Source: Saccharopolyspora soli (GTDB lineage: Bacteria > Actinomycetota > Actinomycetes > Mycobacteriales > Pseudonocardiaceae). From it: 64,000 nucleotides of DNA. Position numbers and translations under genes: made by a program. Shown here piece by piece: positions 25,468 through 32,791 of the stretch. Within the stretch, counting starts at the first letter, position 1. Each line of letters starts with the position of its first letter. The notes under the pieces were generated by a model that made no database searches, was not told the origin of the DNA, and saw only the letters and a list, made by a program, of their open reading frames with translations. The stretch spans positions 57,874-121,873 of the forward strand of contig NZ_JALBWV010000023.1 in NCBI RefSeq assembly GCF_022678645.1, written 5' to 3'.

Positions 25468-26811
25468 TCAGGATCGGGTCGCGGGGATTCCGTCGACGTC
25501 CATCTCTTGCACCATCGGGTCGTCGTTGGTGCCCAGTATGCGCCAGTCCTCGCCCTCTTCGAGGATCTTCTCGGCGGATCGGATGCTGCGGTAGTCGAGG
25601 TCGCCCGCGACAGCTGGCGGTTCGCCGCCATCGGCGACCTTCTTCGCCGCCGCGATCAGCAGTCGGCGCATCCGGATGAGCGCCTTGTCACTGGTGCCCA
25701 ACCGCTCCTGCTCGCGGTCGTAGATCGGGCCCATCGACTCGGTGACCATCAGGTCCTGGCTGACGAACTCGGCGACACCCGAGAAGGTCCGGTGGCGCTG
25801 CTCTTCGCGGTCGATGCCGTAATCGTTCTCAGCGGTGTACTCCCGCGGGATGATGCCGTTGCCGTTCACCTCGGCGCGGCCGAACTTGAACGGGGCCACC
25901 GAGAACAGGTTGGCGCCGCCGATGTTGTTCGGGTTCTCGACGTTCCGGGTGGTGAAGCTGTACCGCCAGCAGTTCTCGTCGTCGATCGGCACGAACAGGC
26001 CCTGCCTGCAGCCGAACGGCACGGTCGCGATCACCGTGTGGTACGGGTAGCAGAACGCGCTCATCCGCACGTGGGTGAAACCGTTGGGGGTGGTCCGGAT
26101 CCCGACGTACTTGAACCCGTACCAGGTGTCCTCGACTTCGAGCCGCGGCGCCCGGTCGTAGGCCCAGAACTTCCAGGACATCGGGTTGGACGGATAGCCG
26201 GGCTTGTCGCTGCCGTCGTCCTGGATGTCCTTGACGCCGTTGAACTGGTGCAGCCAGGAGATGTGCGAGGTGTCGAGGTTGCCCTCCATGGCCTGCACCC
26301 AGTTGCACGTGGTGTGCAGCTTGGTGGCCGAGACGTGTTCCGGGGCGAGGGTCTCGGTGCCGAAGTCGCGGAACGGCGTCATCTTCTCCGGCGGTCCCAT
26401 GTAAGTCCACACGATGCCGCCCGACTCGTGCGTCGGGTAGGACTTCAGCCGGACCTTGTCCTTGAACACGCTCGTCGGAGGCTCGCTCGGCATGTCGACG
26501 CATGCGCCGCTCGCATCGAACTTCCAGCCGTGGTACGGACAGCGCAGCCCGCATTCCTCGTTGCGTCCGAAGTAGAGGGAGGCACCGCGGTGCGGGCAGT
26601 TCTCCCCCACCAGCCCGACGGTGCCGTCGGTGTCCCGGAAGGCCACCAAGTTCTCCCCGAGCAACCGCACCCGGACCGGGTCGCCGTCCGGTGTCGGCAC
26701 CTCGCTGACGAGCAGCGCCGGAGTCCAGTAGCGGCGCAGCAGATCGCCCATCGGGGTACCGGGGCCGACTCGGGTCAGGAGCTCGTTGTCCTGTGCTGAC
26801 AGCATTGTCAT
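25468..26811 (-). CDS. Rieske [2Fe-2S] aromatic ring-hydroxylating oxygenase, alpha subunit
   Basis: A 447-aa oxygenase of the phthalate 4,5-dioxygenase/vanillate demethylase-like class, which lack beta subunits. The Rieske centre is CPHRGASLYFGRNEECGLRC followed by PYHGW (about residues 72-96). The mononuclear iron site reads GNLDTSHISWLHQF, giving Asp and two His. The ATG at 26811 is in a good family position. It uses electrons from a reductase/ferredoxin chain; a 7Fe ferredoxin is encoded downstream in the same operon, but no reductase is seen. It probably hydroxylates or O/N-dealkylates an aromatic or cyclic substrate imported by the neighbouring transporters. Confidence 0.93.
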   Translation of the reverse strand: MTMLSAQDNELLTRVGPGTPMGDLLRRYWTPALLVSEVPTPDGDPVRVRLLGENLVAFRDTDGTVGLVGENCPHRGASLYFGRNEECGLRCPYHGWKFDASGACVDMPSEPPTSVFKDKVRLKSYPTHESGGIVWTYMGPPEKMTPFRDFGTETLAPEHVSATKLHTTCNWVQAMEGNLDTSHISWLHQFNGVKDIQDDGSDKPGYPSNPMSWKFWAYDRAPRLEVEDTWYGFKYVGIRTTPNGFTHVRMSAFCYPYHTVIATVPFGCRQGLFVPIDDENCWRYSFTTRNVENPNNIGGANLFSVAPFKFGRAEVNGNGIIPREYTAENDYGIDREEQRHRTFSGVAEFVSQDLMVTESMGPIYDREQERLGTSDKALIRMRRLLIAAAKKVADGGEPPAVAGDLDYRSIRSAEKILEEGEDWRILGTNDDPMVQEMDVDGIPATRS

Positions 26812-26840
26812 CCTCTTTCCGGCATCGTGGTGGACGGACG

Positions 26841-27188
26841 TCAGTGGTGGGTGGCCGCGAGTGGTTCCCGGCGCTGGCGTTCGAAGTCACCGACCTGGCG
26901 CGCGGGCAGCGCCAGGTGGCAATCGGCTGCGGCATCGCGGCCGTACTCGCAGCGCACTGGGCCGGGTGCGCGGTAGTTGGGGGAACAGCCCTGCATCGGC
27001 GACAGCACCAGTGGGCCGAGCGCGGCATTCCGCACCCGCAGCCCGCCCTGCCGATCGTCCCCGGCCAGATCGCGCGCACCCGCGATGACCTGGCAGGACA
27101 CCATTCCACGTGGCTGCTCGTCGCGGAATGCGACAAGCTCGTCCGTGTTGTGTTCCGAGCGGAGGACCGGCTGGACATTCTCGCTCAC
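26841..27188 (-). CDS. Hypothetical 115-aa protein heading the Rieske operon
   Basis: A 115-aa reading frame starting GTG at 27188, with AAGAGAG upstream and an operator-like palindrome only 14 bases before the start. No family is recognised. It is soluble, rich in Arg and Asp, with four cysteines in the C-terminal two thirds (SCQVIAGAR, MQGCSPNY, VRCEYGRD, ADCHLALP) and a HH terminus, so metal or cluster binding is conceivable but unproven. It lies 30 bp before the Rieske gene in the same direction. Other frames over the same bases are also open, so the coding call is moderate. Confidence 0.5.
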   Translation of the reverse strand: MSENVQPVLRSEHNTDELVAFRDEQPRGMVSCQVIAGARDLAGDDRQGGLRVRNAALGPLVLSPMQGCSPNYRAPGPVRCEYGRDAAADCHLALPARQVGDFERQRREPLAATHH

Positions 27189-27201
27189 GGCGACTCTCTT
27201 T

Positions 27202-27236
27202 TCTTCATATTATGAAGAGAGAAATCACTTGATGAA
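27202..27236. promoter_or_regulatory. Tandem IclR-type operator candidates upstream of the Rieske operon
   Basis: TCTTCATATTATGAAGA (27202-27218) is a perfect 17-base palindrome around one central base. Its core TTCATATTATGAA is identical to the site at 11719-11731. A second weaker site, ATCACTTGATGAA (27224-27236, 9 of 13), has its centre 20 bp away, the same spacing as at 1321/1341 and 11719/11739. The palindrome is only 14 bases from the first start codon, so a bound protein would block RNA polymerase or the initiation region. Confidence 0.6.
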
Positions 27237-27488
27237 CGAGCGTAATCACGTATCGACAAGGGCGTCAAGGAGGAATAACGGCCACGACCGAAGACGGCGT
27301 GAAACCGTCCACTTCGGACGTTCTGGCCCACGGAACGAGATTCCGCCGCCGACGCGGTCCAGCGATCCCGCTAAGTCACGGAGCGGAATTCTGCTGCGAT
27401 GTTCCGCTTCCACGACGAGTCCGGAAGAACCACCCGATTGCTCCAGCACCGGTCCCCGCACACGGACCCGCCACCGGGAGACGACGCG

Positions 27489-27518
27489 AAAAAGCGCGTC
27501 CGGCTTTGCCGAACGCGC
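27489..27518 (-). terminator. Rho-independent terminator (leftward)
   Basis: GCGCGTCCGGC and GCCGAACGCGC pair with one mismatch around a TTT loop (27494-27518). On the minus strand the stem is followed directly by TTTTTCG. It would end transcription entering from about 27.6 kb, which today is only the terpene-synthase remnant. Confidence 0.75.
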
Positions 27519-27579
27519 CCTCTTCGCCGGGGGTCGGGTTACTGGAGGCCCGCAAAGCATGGATGATGCGAATTCGCGC

Positions 27580-27687
27580 GTGAGCGCGACGCTGCCGCGC
27601 CCACCGCAGGCCGCGGTCACGCGCAGCGTCGATATCGGGACTGATTCGGACGGAGAAAGGCATGTGGAACGCGATGTCCTGGGGCAT
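27580..27687 (-). pseudogene. Terpene synthase remnant (N-terminal fragment)
   Basis: On the minus strand from ATG 27687 the first ~36 codons read MPQDIAFHMPFSVRISPDID followed by AARDRGLRWARQRR. This matches the start of class I bacterial terpene synthases, for example the MPQD-FH-P start known from pentalenene synthase, and the D-ARx-LRWARx helix. After that the homology stops, and none of the aspartate-rich (DDxxD) or NSE metal motifs is present. An intrinsic terminator lies about 60 bp downstream, consistent with an internal deletion that joined the gene's start to its terminator. Non-functional. Confidence 0.65.
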
Positions 27688-28145
27688 GAACACCATCCAT
27701 TCAGTTCGCCGCGGCAGAGGCAGCGCGATGCCAAGTCAAGGAGCCGATGATCGGCGCTACCCACTCCCAGCAAGTACTAGGAACCAGGACACGTCGACGG
27801 CACCAGTGCGCGGCGACGTCGAGTGTTTCATTTCCAGCTCTGTTTAAATCGGCGGCGATCCCGAGGTGTTCCTGCGGCCCGAGGACTGGATGTTGCCCTT
27901 CGTGGTGGCTATCGGCGAGATCCGGAGACGTTTCGTCGCCGCCCCATGACAGTGAAACGATGGCCAGACTGCCGTCCCCACCGGATTCGGAAGAACTCGT
28001 CGCGGTTCAGCCGGACGAGGCCACTCGGCTGCACGTGCCGACGTCCAGCGAAAAGGCACGGTAGGTCGGTGGACACCGGGCGTGCGGGTTGAGCGCTTCA
28101 TCGACACAATTCGAGGCAGCTCACCACCAACGCAGGAGGCCATGC
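27688..28145. other. Intergenic region with possible peptide remnants
   Basis: No complete gene is visible between the terpene-synthase remnant and the LLM gene. On the plus strand, 27849-27950 reads GDPEVFLRPEDWMLPFVVAI then GEIRRRFVAAP and stops at TGA, in protein-like style but with no start and a TAA just upstream. A 34-codon frame from ATG 27961 follows. Both may be gene debris. AGGAGG at 28133-28138 is the ribosome-binding site of the LLM gene. Confidence 0.3.
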
Positions 28146-29018
28146 ATGACCCTGCCAGTCCTCTTCGGCGCGAACATCGACCCGACCTGGCAAGACCCGC
28201 ACCAACCGCGGCACCTCGCACGCAGCGCCGACGAGAGCGGACTCGACCTCGTGACTGTGCAGGATCACCCCTACCAGCGCGCTTTCTACGACACCTGGAC
28301 GTTGATCAGCTACCTCGCCGCGACGACCCAGCGCGTCACGATCGTCCCGACCGTGGCCAACCTGCCCCTGCGGCCACCGGCAGTGCTGGCGAAGTCCGCG
28401 GCGAGCCTGGACATCCTCTCCGGCGGCCGGGTCCAGCTCGGCCTGGGCGCGGGAGCGTTCTGGGACGCGATCGCCGCGATGGGTGGCCCCCGCCGCGACA
28501 AGAAGGAGGCCGTCGACGCGCTGGACGAAGCCATCGAAGTCATTCGCCTGATGTGGAGCGGTCAACGGTCCGTGCGGTTCGACGGCAGCCACTACCGACT
28601 TTCCGGAGTTCACCCAGGACCGGCACCGAGCCCTGCGCTCGGTATCTGGCTCGGCGCCTACGGCCCGCGCACGATCCGGCTGACCGGCACCAAAGCTGAC
28701 GGCTGGATGCCCTCGCTCGGTTTCCTCGGTCTGGATCGGCTGGGCGAAGCGGTCGCAAGACTGCACGCGGCAGCCGAGCAGGCGGGCCGCGACCCGCACG
28801 CGCTGCGCAAGGTCTACAACCTCAACGGCATCATCGGTTCGGAAAGCCCGGAGCCCTTCCAAGGCTCGATCCGCCAATGGACCGACCAACTCGTGGACGT
28901 CGTCCAACGGTTCGGCATGAACGCCTTCGTCTACTGGCCGAACGACGACCACGCGCGCCAACTGCGGATCTTCGCCGAACAAGTGGTCCCGGAGGTCCGG
29001 CAAGCCATCACCGGATGA
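28146..29018 (+). CDS. LLM class F420-dependent-type oxidoreductase
   Basis: A 290-aa luciferase-like TIM barrel. It starts MTLPVLFGANIDPTWQDP and has SLDILSGGRVQLGLGAGAFW (about residues 82-101), the classic family segment, plus LGIWLGAYGPRTIRLTGTKA and ADGWMPS. The ATG at 28146 has AGGAGG seven bases upstream. The size and NPH-type surface resemble F420-dependent members common in actinobacteria; cofactor choice is inference. It stands alone, with 470 bp to the next gene, and its substrate is unknown. Confidence 0.9.
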   Translation: MTLPVLFGANIDPTWQDPHQPRHLARSADESGLDLVTVQDHPYQRAFYDTWTLISYLAATTQRVTIVPTVANLPLRPPAVLAKSAASLDILSGGRVQLGLGAGAFWDAIAAMGGPRRDKKEAVDALDEAIEVIRLMWSGQRSVRFDGSHYRLSGVHPGPAPSPALGIWLGAYGPRTIRLTGTKADGWMPSLGFLGLDRLGEAVARLHAAAEQAGRDPHALRKVYNLNGIIGSESPEPFQGSIRQWTDQLVDVVQRFGMNAFVYWPNDDHARQLRIFAEQVVPEVRQAITG

Positions 29019-29492
29019 GACCGACTGTTCGCGCCAAGCCTCACTCCGGCGCGCAGTCGTAGCCGACGCTGAGTGTGATCATTTCGGATTGGACGTCCTA
29101 CTTCACGATGATCTTGGAGTCGTCGTCGACGGACGCGTACACCGCTGACCGCGATGCCGACCGCCACCCTGCCGATCAGGTGCTGCTTCGAACTGCTTCC
29201 CATGTTCTCCATGACGTCTGTGCTGAAGAACAGTTGTTTCAGGTAAAAGCTACGTTTCGTTTGTCGAACGTGCCCGTGTGCGGCGCTTCGATCGTCGTTG
29301 GCGCGGTCGTGGTTCGACGGGCGATTTGGCTCCTGGCGGCTCGATCCGTCCACCCCATGACCGTTTTCCTGCTCGTTTCCGGGCGGATGGTCGGATTCCA
29401 GCGAAAGAACCAGGTTCACCCGAGCCGATCCCACACTGTTTCCCAACTTTCCGAGCCACCCGCAGAATTCGTAACCGCGCGAAGGAACCGGC
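29019..29492. other. 474-base intergenic region, no clear gene
   Basis: No convincing gene. On the minus strand near 29060-29130 an open stretch ending AVYASVDDDSKIIVK, then a stop and further in-frame codons, could be debris of a small protein, but no start or family is recognisable. The region before 29493 should hold the promoter of the transporter gene; no strong motif was seen. Confidence 0.3.
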
Positions 29493-31028
29493 ATGTTGAG
29501 AACCGAGAGACGCACGCGTCTCGACCAGGTGTTGGGGATCGTCGAGCGGTTGGGCAACCGGCTGCCCAACCCGTTCATCCTGTTCGTCGCGCTGTTCGGG
29601 GTGATCGCGGTCGCCTCGGCCGTGGCCGCCGCGCTGGGCGCGACCGTGCAACTGCCCGGTGCCGAGGAACCCACCTCGGTCAAGAACATCCTCTCCGGCG
29701 AAGGCCTGGTGCACCTGCTCGACAACGCGGTCGACGACTTCGTCAGCTTCCCCGCGCTCGGTCCGGTGCTCACCGTGGTGCTCGGTGTCGGGGTGGCTCA
29801 GGGCACCGGTGCGCTGGAAGTGGCCGTCCGCCTGGTGTTCTCGCGAGTGCCCCGAGGTCTGGTCCCCTACGTCGTCGCGTTCGTGGCCTGCCAGGGGCAC
29901 GTCATGTCGGACGCGTCCTTCCTGGTCATCCCGCCGTTGGCGGCGTTGGTCTTCCGCTCCGTCGGCCGACACCCGCTCGCCGGGCTGATCGGCGCCTACG
30001 CCTGCGTTGCCACCGGATACGGGGGTGGTCTGCTGATGGGCACCCTGGACGCGAGCCTCGCCGGAATCACCGAAAAAGCCGCCGCCCTCCTGCCGGGGAT
30101 CAGCGGCTACGAAACGAACATCGCGATGAACTACTACTTCGGTGCCGCAGCCGGGGTCTTCCTCCCGTTGGTAGGCGGATTGCTGATCTCGCGGGTGTTG
30201 GAACCGGGGTTGCCGACGTGGCACCCGGCGGACGGGCCGGAGAACCACGGCGACGCAGTTCAGGTGAGCCCCGTTGAACGGCGGGCACTGCTGATCAGTG
30301 CGCTGGTCGTCATCGGCTTCCTCGCGCTGGTCGCGGTGGCCTGGCTGCTGCCCGGAAGCCCGCTGCGCGGTTCCGGTGGCACGTTGATCCCCTCACCGCT
30401 GCTGAACAACCTCGTGCTGATCATCGCGCTGTCCTTCTTCCTGTTCGGCTACACCTACGGACGCGCGAGGAAGCTCGACAAGGACGAGCGCGACGTTCTC
30501 AAGCTCATGACCGCGGCGATCAAGGAGATGAGCGGGTTCATCGTGCTCATCTTCATCGTGGCGCAAACGCTGAGCGTGCTGTCGTGGAGCGGCCTGGCCA
30601 CGTTCCTGGCGGTGGAGTTGGCGGAGACGGCCCAGTCCATCGGCCTGGTCGGCTTCGGTGCGCTGCTGTTCCTCGTGCTGCTGTCCACCGTGCTCAACCT
30701 CGTGATCACCTCGGGTTCCGGCCTGTGGTCGCTGGAATCCACGGTGATGGTGCCCGCCCTGATGCTGCTCGGTCTGTCACCTGCGATCATCCAGGCCACC
30801 CACCGCATCGGTGATTCCATCACCCAGGCCGTCTCACCGATGCACATCTTCCTGTACTTCATCCTGGGCGAGGCCAAGAAGTACGAGCCGGACCTGAAAC
30901 TGGGCACGCTGGTGTCCCGGCTGCTGCCGTTCGTGCCCGCGTTCGGACTGGTGTGGACGGCCATCCTCGCGGTCTTCTACTTCACCGGTCTCCCCGTCGG
31001 TCCGGGCGCCTCGATCCACCTGCCCTAG
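29493..31028 (+). CDS. AbgT family transporter (p-aminobenzoyl-glutamate permease-like)
   Basis: A 511-aa polytopic membrane protein, matching the ~510 aa of AbgT. The N-terminus VERLGNRLPNPFILFVALFG is the family signature. YVVAFVACQGHVMSDASFLV and the hairpin-like NLVITSGSGLWSLESTVMVP segment follow, and ALMLLGLSPAIIQATHRIGD lies near the C-terminus. Known members import p-aminobenzoyl-glutamate or export sulfonamides. The gene is single and converges on a TetR gene with a four-base overlap. The ATG at 29493 is preceded by AAGGAACC. Substrate not inferable. Confidence 0.92.
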   Translation: MLRTERRTRLDQVLGIVERLGNRLPNPFILFVALFGVIAVASAVAAALGATVQLPGAEEPTSVKNILSGEGLVHLLDNAVDDFVSFPALGPVLTVVLGVGVAQGTGALEVAVRLVFSRVPRGLVPYVVAFVACQGHVMSDASFLVIPPLAALVFRSVGRHPLAGLIGAYACVATGYGGGLLMGTLDASLAGITEKAAALLPGISGYETNIAMNYYFGAAAGVFLPLVGGLLISRVLEPGLPTWHPADGPENHGDAVQVSPVERRALLISALVVIGFLALVAVAWLLPGSPLRGSGGTLIPSPLLNNLVLIIALSFFLFGYTYGRARKLDKDERDVLKLMTAAIKEMSGFIVLIFIVAQTLSVLSWSGLATFLAVELAETAQSIGLVGFGALLFLVLLSTVLNLVITSGSGLWSLESTVMVPALMLLGLSPAIIQATHRIGDSITQAVSPMHIFLYFILGEAKKYEPDLKLGTLVSRLLPFVPAFGLVWTAILAVFYFTGLPVGPGASIHLP

Positions 31029-31669
31029 GTGGTCTTGCGTGGTGCTGCGGGTGCCAACCGTGCCGCTGGCGGTAGCGGTGAGTGCTTTGGGGAGGCTTGG
31101 AATGCCTGGATCGCGAGCGCGGCGAAGCGCCGGGATGCCGCGACCTGGGCGGCCGGTGAGGTTGCCTGGATGCCGCTGTTGGCCATGAACATGAGGATCA
31201 GGTCGTCCAGGACGAAGTCAGGGCGCAGGTGGCCAGTGCCCTTGGCGCGGCGGGCCAGCACAGCGATCGAGTTGAGCGCGTATTCGCGGTTCGCGGCGAA
31301 ATCCATCGCGTCGGGGAAGGTCGACATGAAGGCTGTGGTGAAGCCTCGGTCGCGTGCGTGCAACTCACAAATTTTCTCGATCACGAGGCAGAAGCCGTGC
31401 CACGGATCCGCGTCGGCGAGCCCCTCGTCGACGATGGTCTGGCACGCGCGCATCTGGTCCGTGAAGGCTTCGGTGACCAGCATTTGCTTGGTTGGGAAAC
31501 GGCGGTACAGGGTGGCGGGGCCAACCCCGGCGCGCCGGGCGATCTCCCGCATCGGCACGTTCAGACCTTCGGCTGCGAACACCGCGCGGGCCGCGTCGAG
31601 GATGCGCTCGCGGTTGTCCAGGGCGTCGGAGCGCAGGGTGTGAGGCAAACGGTCTGTCACCGCTCTCAC
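31025..31669 (-). CDS. TetR family transcriptional regulator
   Basis: A 214-aa regulator. The N-terminal helix-turn-helix reads RERILDAARAVFAAEGLNVP, MREIARRAGVGPATLYRRFP and TKQMLVTEAF (residues about 18-65). The ligand domain is of the common FDALAA-type TetR_C class and ends in a Pro/Ala-rich basic tail. It is divergent from the quinone-oxidoreductase gene, and a 27-base inverted repeat lies in their 68-bp spacer, so it very likely represses both. Confidence 0.93.
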   Translation of the reverse strand: MRAVTDRLPHTLRSDALDNRERILDAARAVFAAEGLNVPMREIARRAGVGPATLYRRFPTKQMLVTEAFTDQMRACQTIVDEGLADADPWHGFCLVIEKICELHARDRGFTTAFMSTFPDAMDFAANREYALNSIAVLARRAKGTGHLRPDFVLDDLILMFMANSGIQATSPAAQVAASRRFAALAIQAFQASPKHSPLPPAARLAPAAPRKTT

Positions 31670-31673
31670 TTTA

Positions 31674-31700
31674 GCTAACCGGACGGTGGCGTCCGTTAGC
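31674..31700. promoter_or_regulatory. TetR operator palindrome
   Basis: GCTAACCGGACG and CGTCCGTTAGC form an inverted repeat around GTGG, mismatched only by one extra base in the left arm. It lies between the divergent TetR (start 31669) and quinone-oxidoreductase (start 31738) genes, where TetR autoregulatory operators are normally found. Confidence 0.75.
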
Positions 31701-31737
31701 GTCCGAAGGCGTAGGAGCCCAAAACGAGGAGACGACG

Positions 31738-32697
31738 TTGAAGGCAGTCGCGATCCAAGCGTTCGGACGTCCCGAAGGTCTGGCGGTCATCGACCTCCCT
31801 GCTCCTGCTCCCGCCTACGGACAGGTGCTGATCGCCACGGAGGCCATCGGTGTCGGCGGCGTCGACGCCGTGATCCGAAGCGGTGCTCTCGCTGCCTACG
31901 GTTTCAAGGAAGGCCACATCCCCGGCAGTGAGGTAGCGGGTACCGTGACCGCAGTCGGCGACAACGTCGCCACGTCATGGATCGGTCAACGCGTGTGGGC
32001 TTTCACCAGCGCGGGCGGCTACGTCGAGCAAGCGATCGCCCCGGTCGAGGAGATCCTCCCCCTCCCCGCGAACCTATCCGCTGTTGACGCGGTGACGCTC
32101 GGGAGTTCCGGAGTGGTGGCCCACTTCGGGCTTTCCCACGCCCACTTCGCTCCCGGCGAGTCAGTGCTGGTGCGCGGCGCGGCTGGCAGCATCGGGATCA
32201 TGACGGTCCAGCTCGCGGCTCGTGGTGGCGCCAGCGCGGTGGCGGTCACGACGTCGTCAGCCGAGCGCGGCGATCGCCTGCGCGAGCTCGGCGCGACCCA
32301 CGTGCTGGACCGCTCCGGAGAGGGAGGCGAGGGCGCTCCCGCGGGCTACGACGTCATCATCGACATCGTCGCCGGTGTGGACATGCCTTCTTTCTTCGCC
32401 AAGCTCAACCCGAACGGTCGCATGGTGGCCGTCGGCGCCGTCGGCGGGCAACCGCCAGCGGACTTCGGCACGACGATGATGGCGGCGTTCCAGAAGTCGA
32501 TGTCGTTCGCTACCTTCAGCGCCGCCACCGTGGCCGAACCCGATCGACGTCCCGTGCGGACCGAGCAGTTCGCTGCCGCAGGTCGCGGCGAGCTGCACAC
32601 GGTGGTGCACGAGCTGCTGCCGTTGGAGCAGGCCGTGCTGGCGCACCAGAAGATGGCCGCTGGCGAGGTGTTCGGCAGGATCGTGCTGACACCGTAG
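31738..32697 (+). CDS. Zinc-less NADP-dependent quinone oxidoreductase-like MDR protein
   Basis: A 319-aa medium-chain dehydrogenase/reductase of the quinone oxidoreductase class. The catalytic-zinc Cys/His set is absent. The N-terminus AVAIQAFGRPEGLAVIDLPA, a VRGAAGSIGIMTVQLAARGG nucleotide-binding motif (GxxGxxG, residues about 144-163) and a C-terminal LLPLEQAVLAHQKMAAGEVF segment are typical. The start is TTG at 31738, supported by GAGGAG seven bases upstream. Divergent from TetR with a shared operator. It probably reduces quinones or enones formed under electrophile stress. Confidence 0.9.
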   Translation: MKAVAIQAFGRPEGLAVIDLPAPAPAYGQVLIATEAIGVGGVDAVIRSGALAAYGFKEGHIPGSEVAGTVTAVGDNVATSWIGQRVWAFTSAGGYVEQAIAPVEEILPLPANLSAVDAVTLGSSGVVAHFGLSHAHFAPGESVLVRGAAGSIGIMTVQLAARGGASAVAVTTSSAERGDRLRELGATHVLDRSGEGGEGAPAGYDVIIDIVAGVDMPSFFAKLNPNGRMVAVGAVGGQPPADFGTTMMAAFQKSMSFATFSAATVAEPDRRPVRTEQFAAAGRGELHTVVHELLPLEQAVLAHQKMAAGEVFGRIVLTP

Positions 32698-32791
32698 CCC
32701 GCGCAGCTCGCACAGCCAAGAGCCCCAGATCGTCGAGTCGAGCCGACGTACGCGTCGGCCGAGCGGGATTCGTTCGCCCGGGTCCGCGTTT

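Noticed and set aside
27246..27773. 175-codon minus-strand frame in the gap left of the LLM gene
   Set aside because: Overlaps the terpene-synthase remnant and terminator in another frame and has no recognisable motif.
29060..29130. Remnant of a small protein upstream of the AbgT-like gene
   Set aside because: Only about 15 plausible codons, with stops and no start; too little to call a pseudogene.
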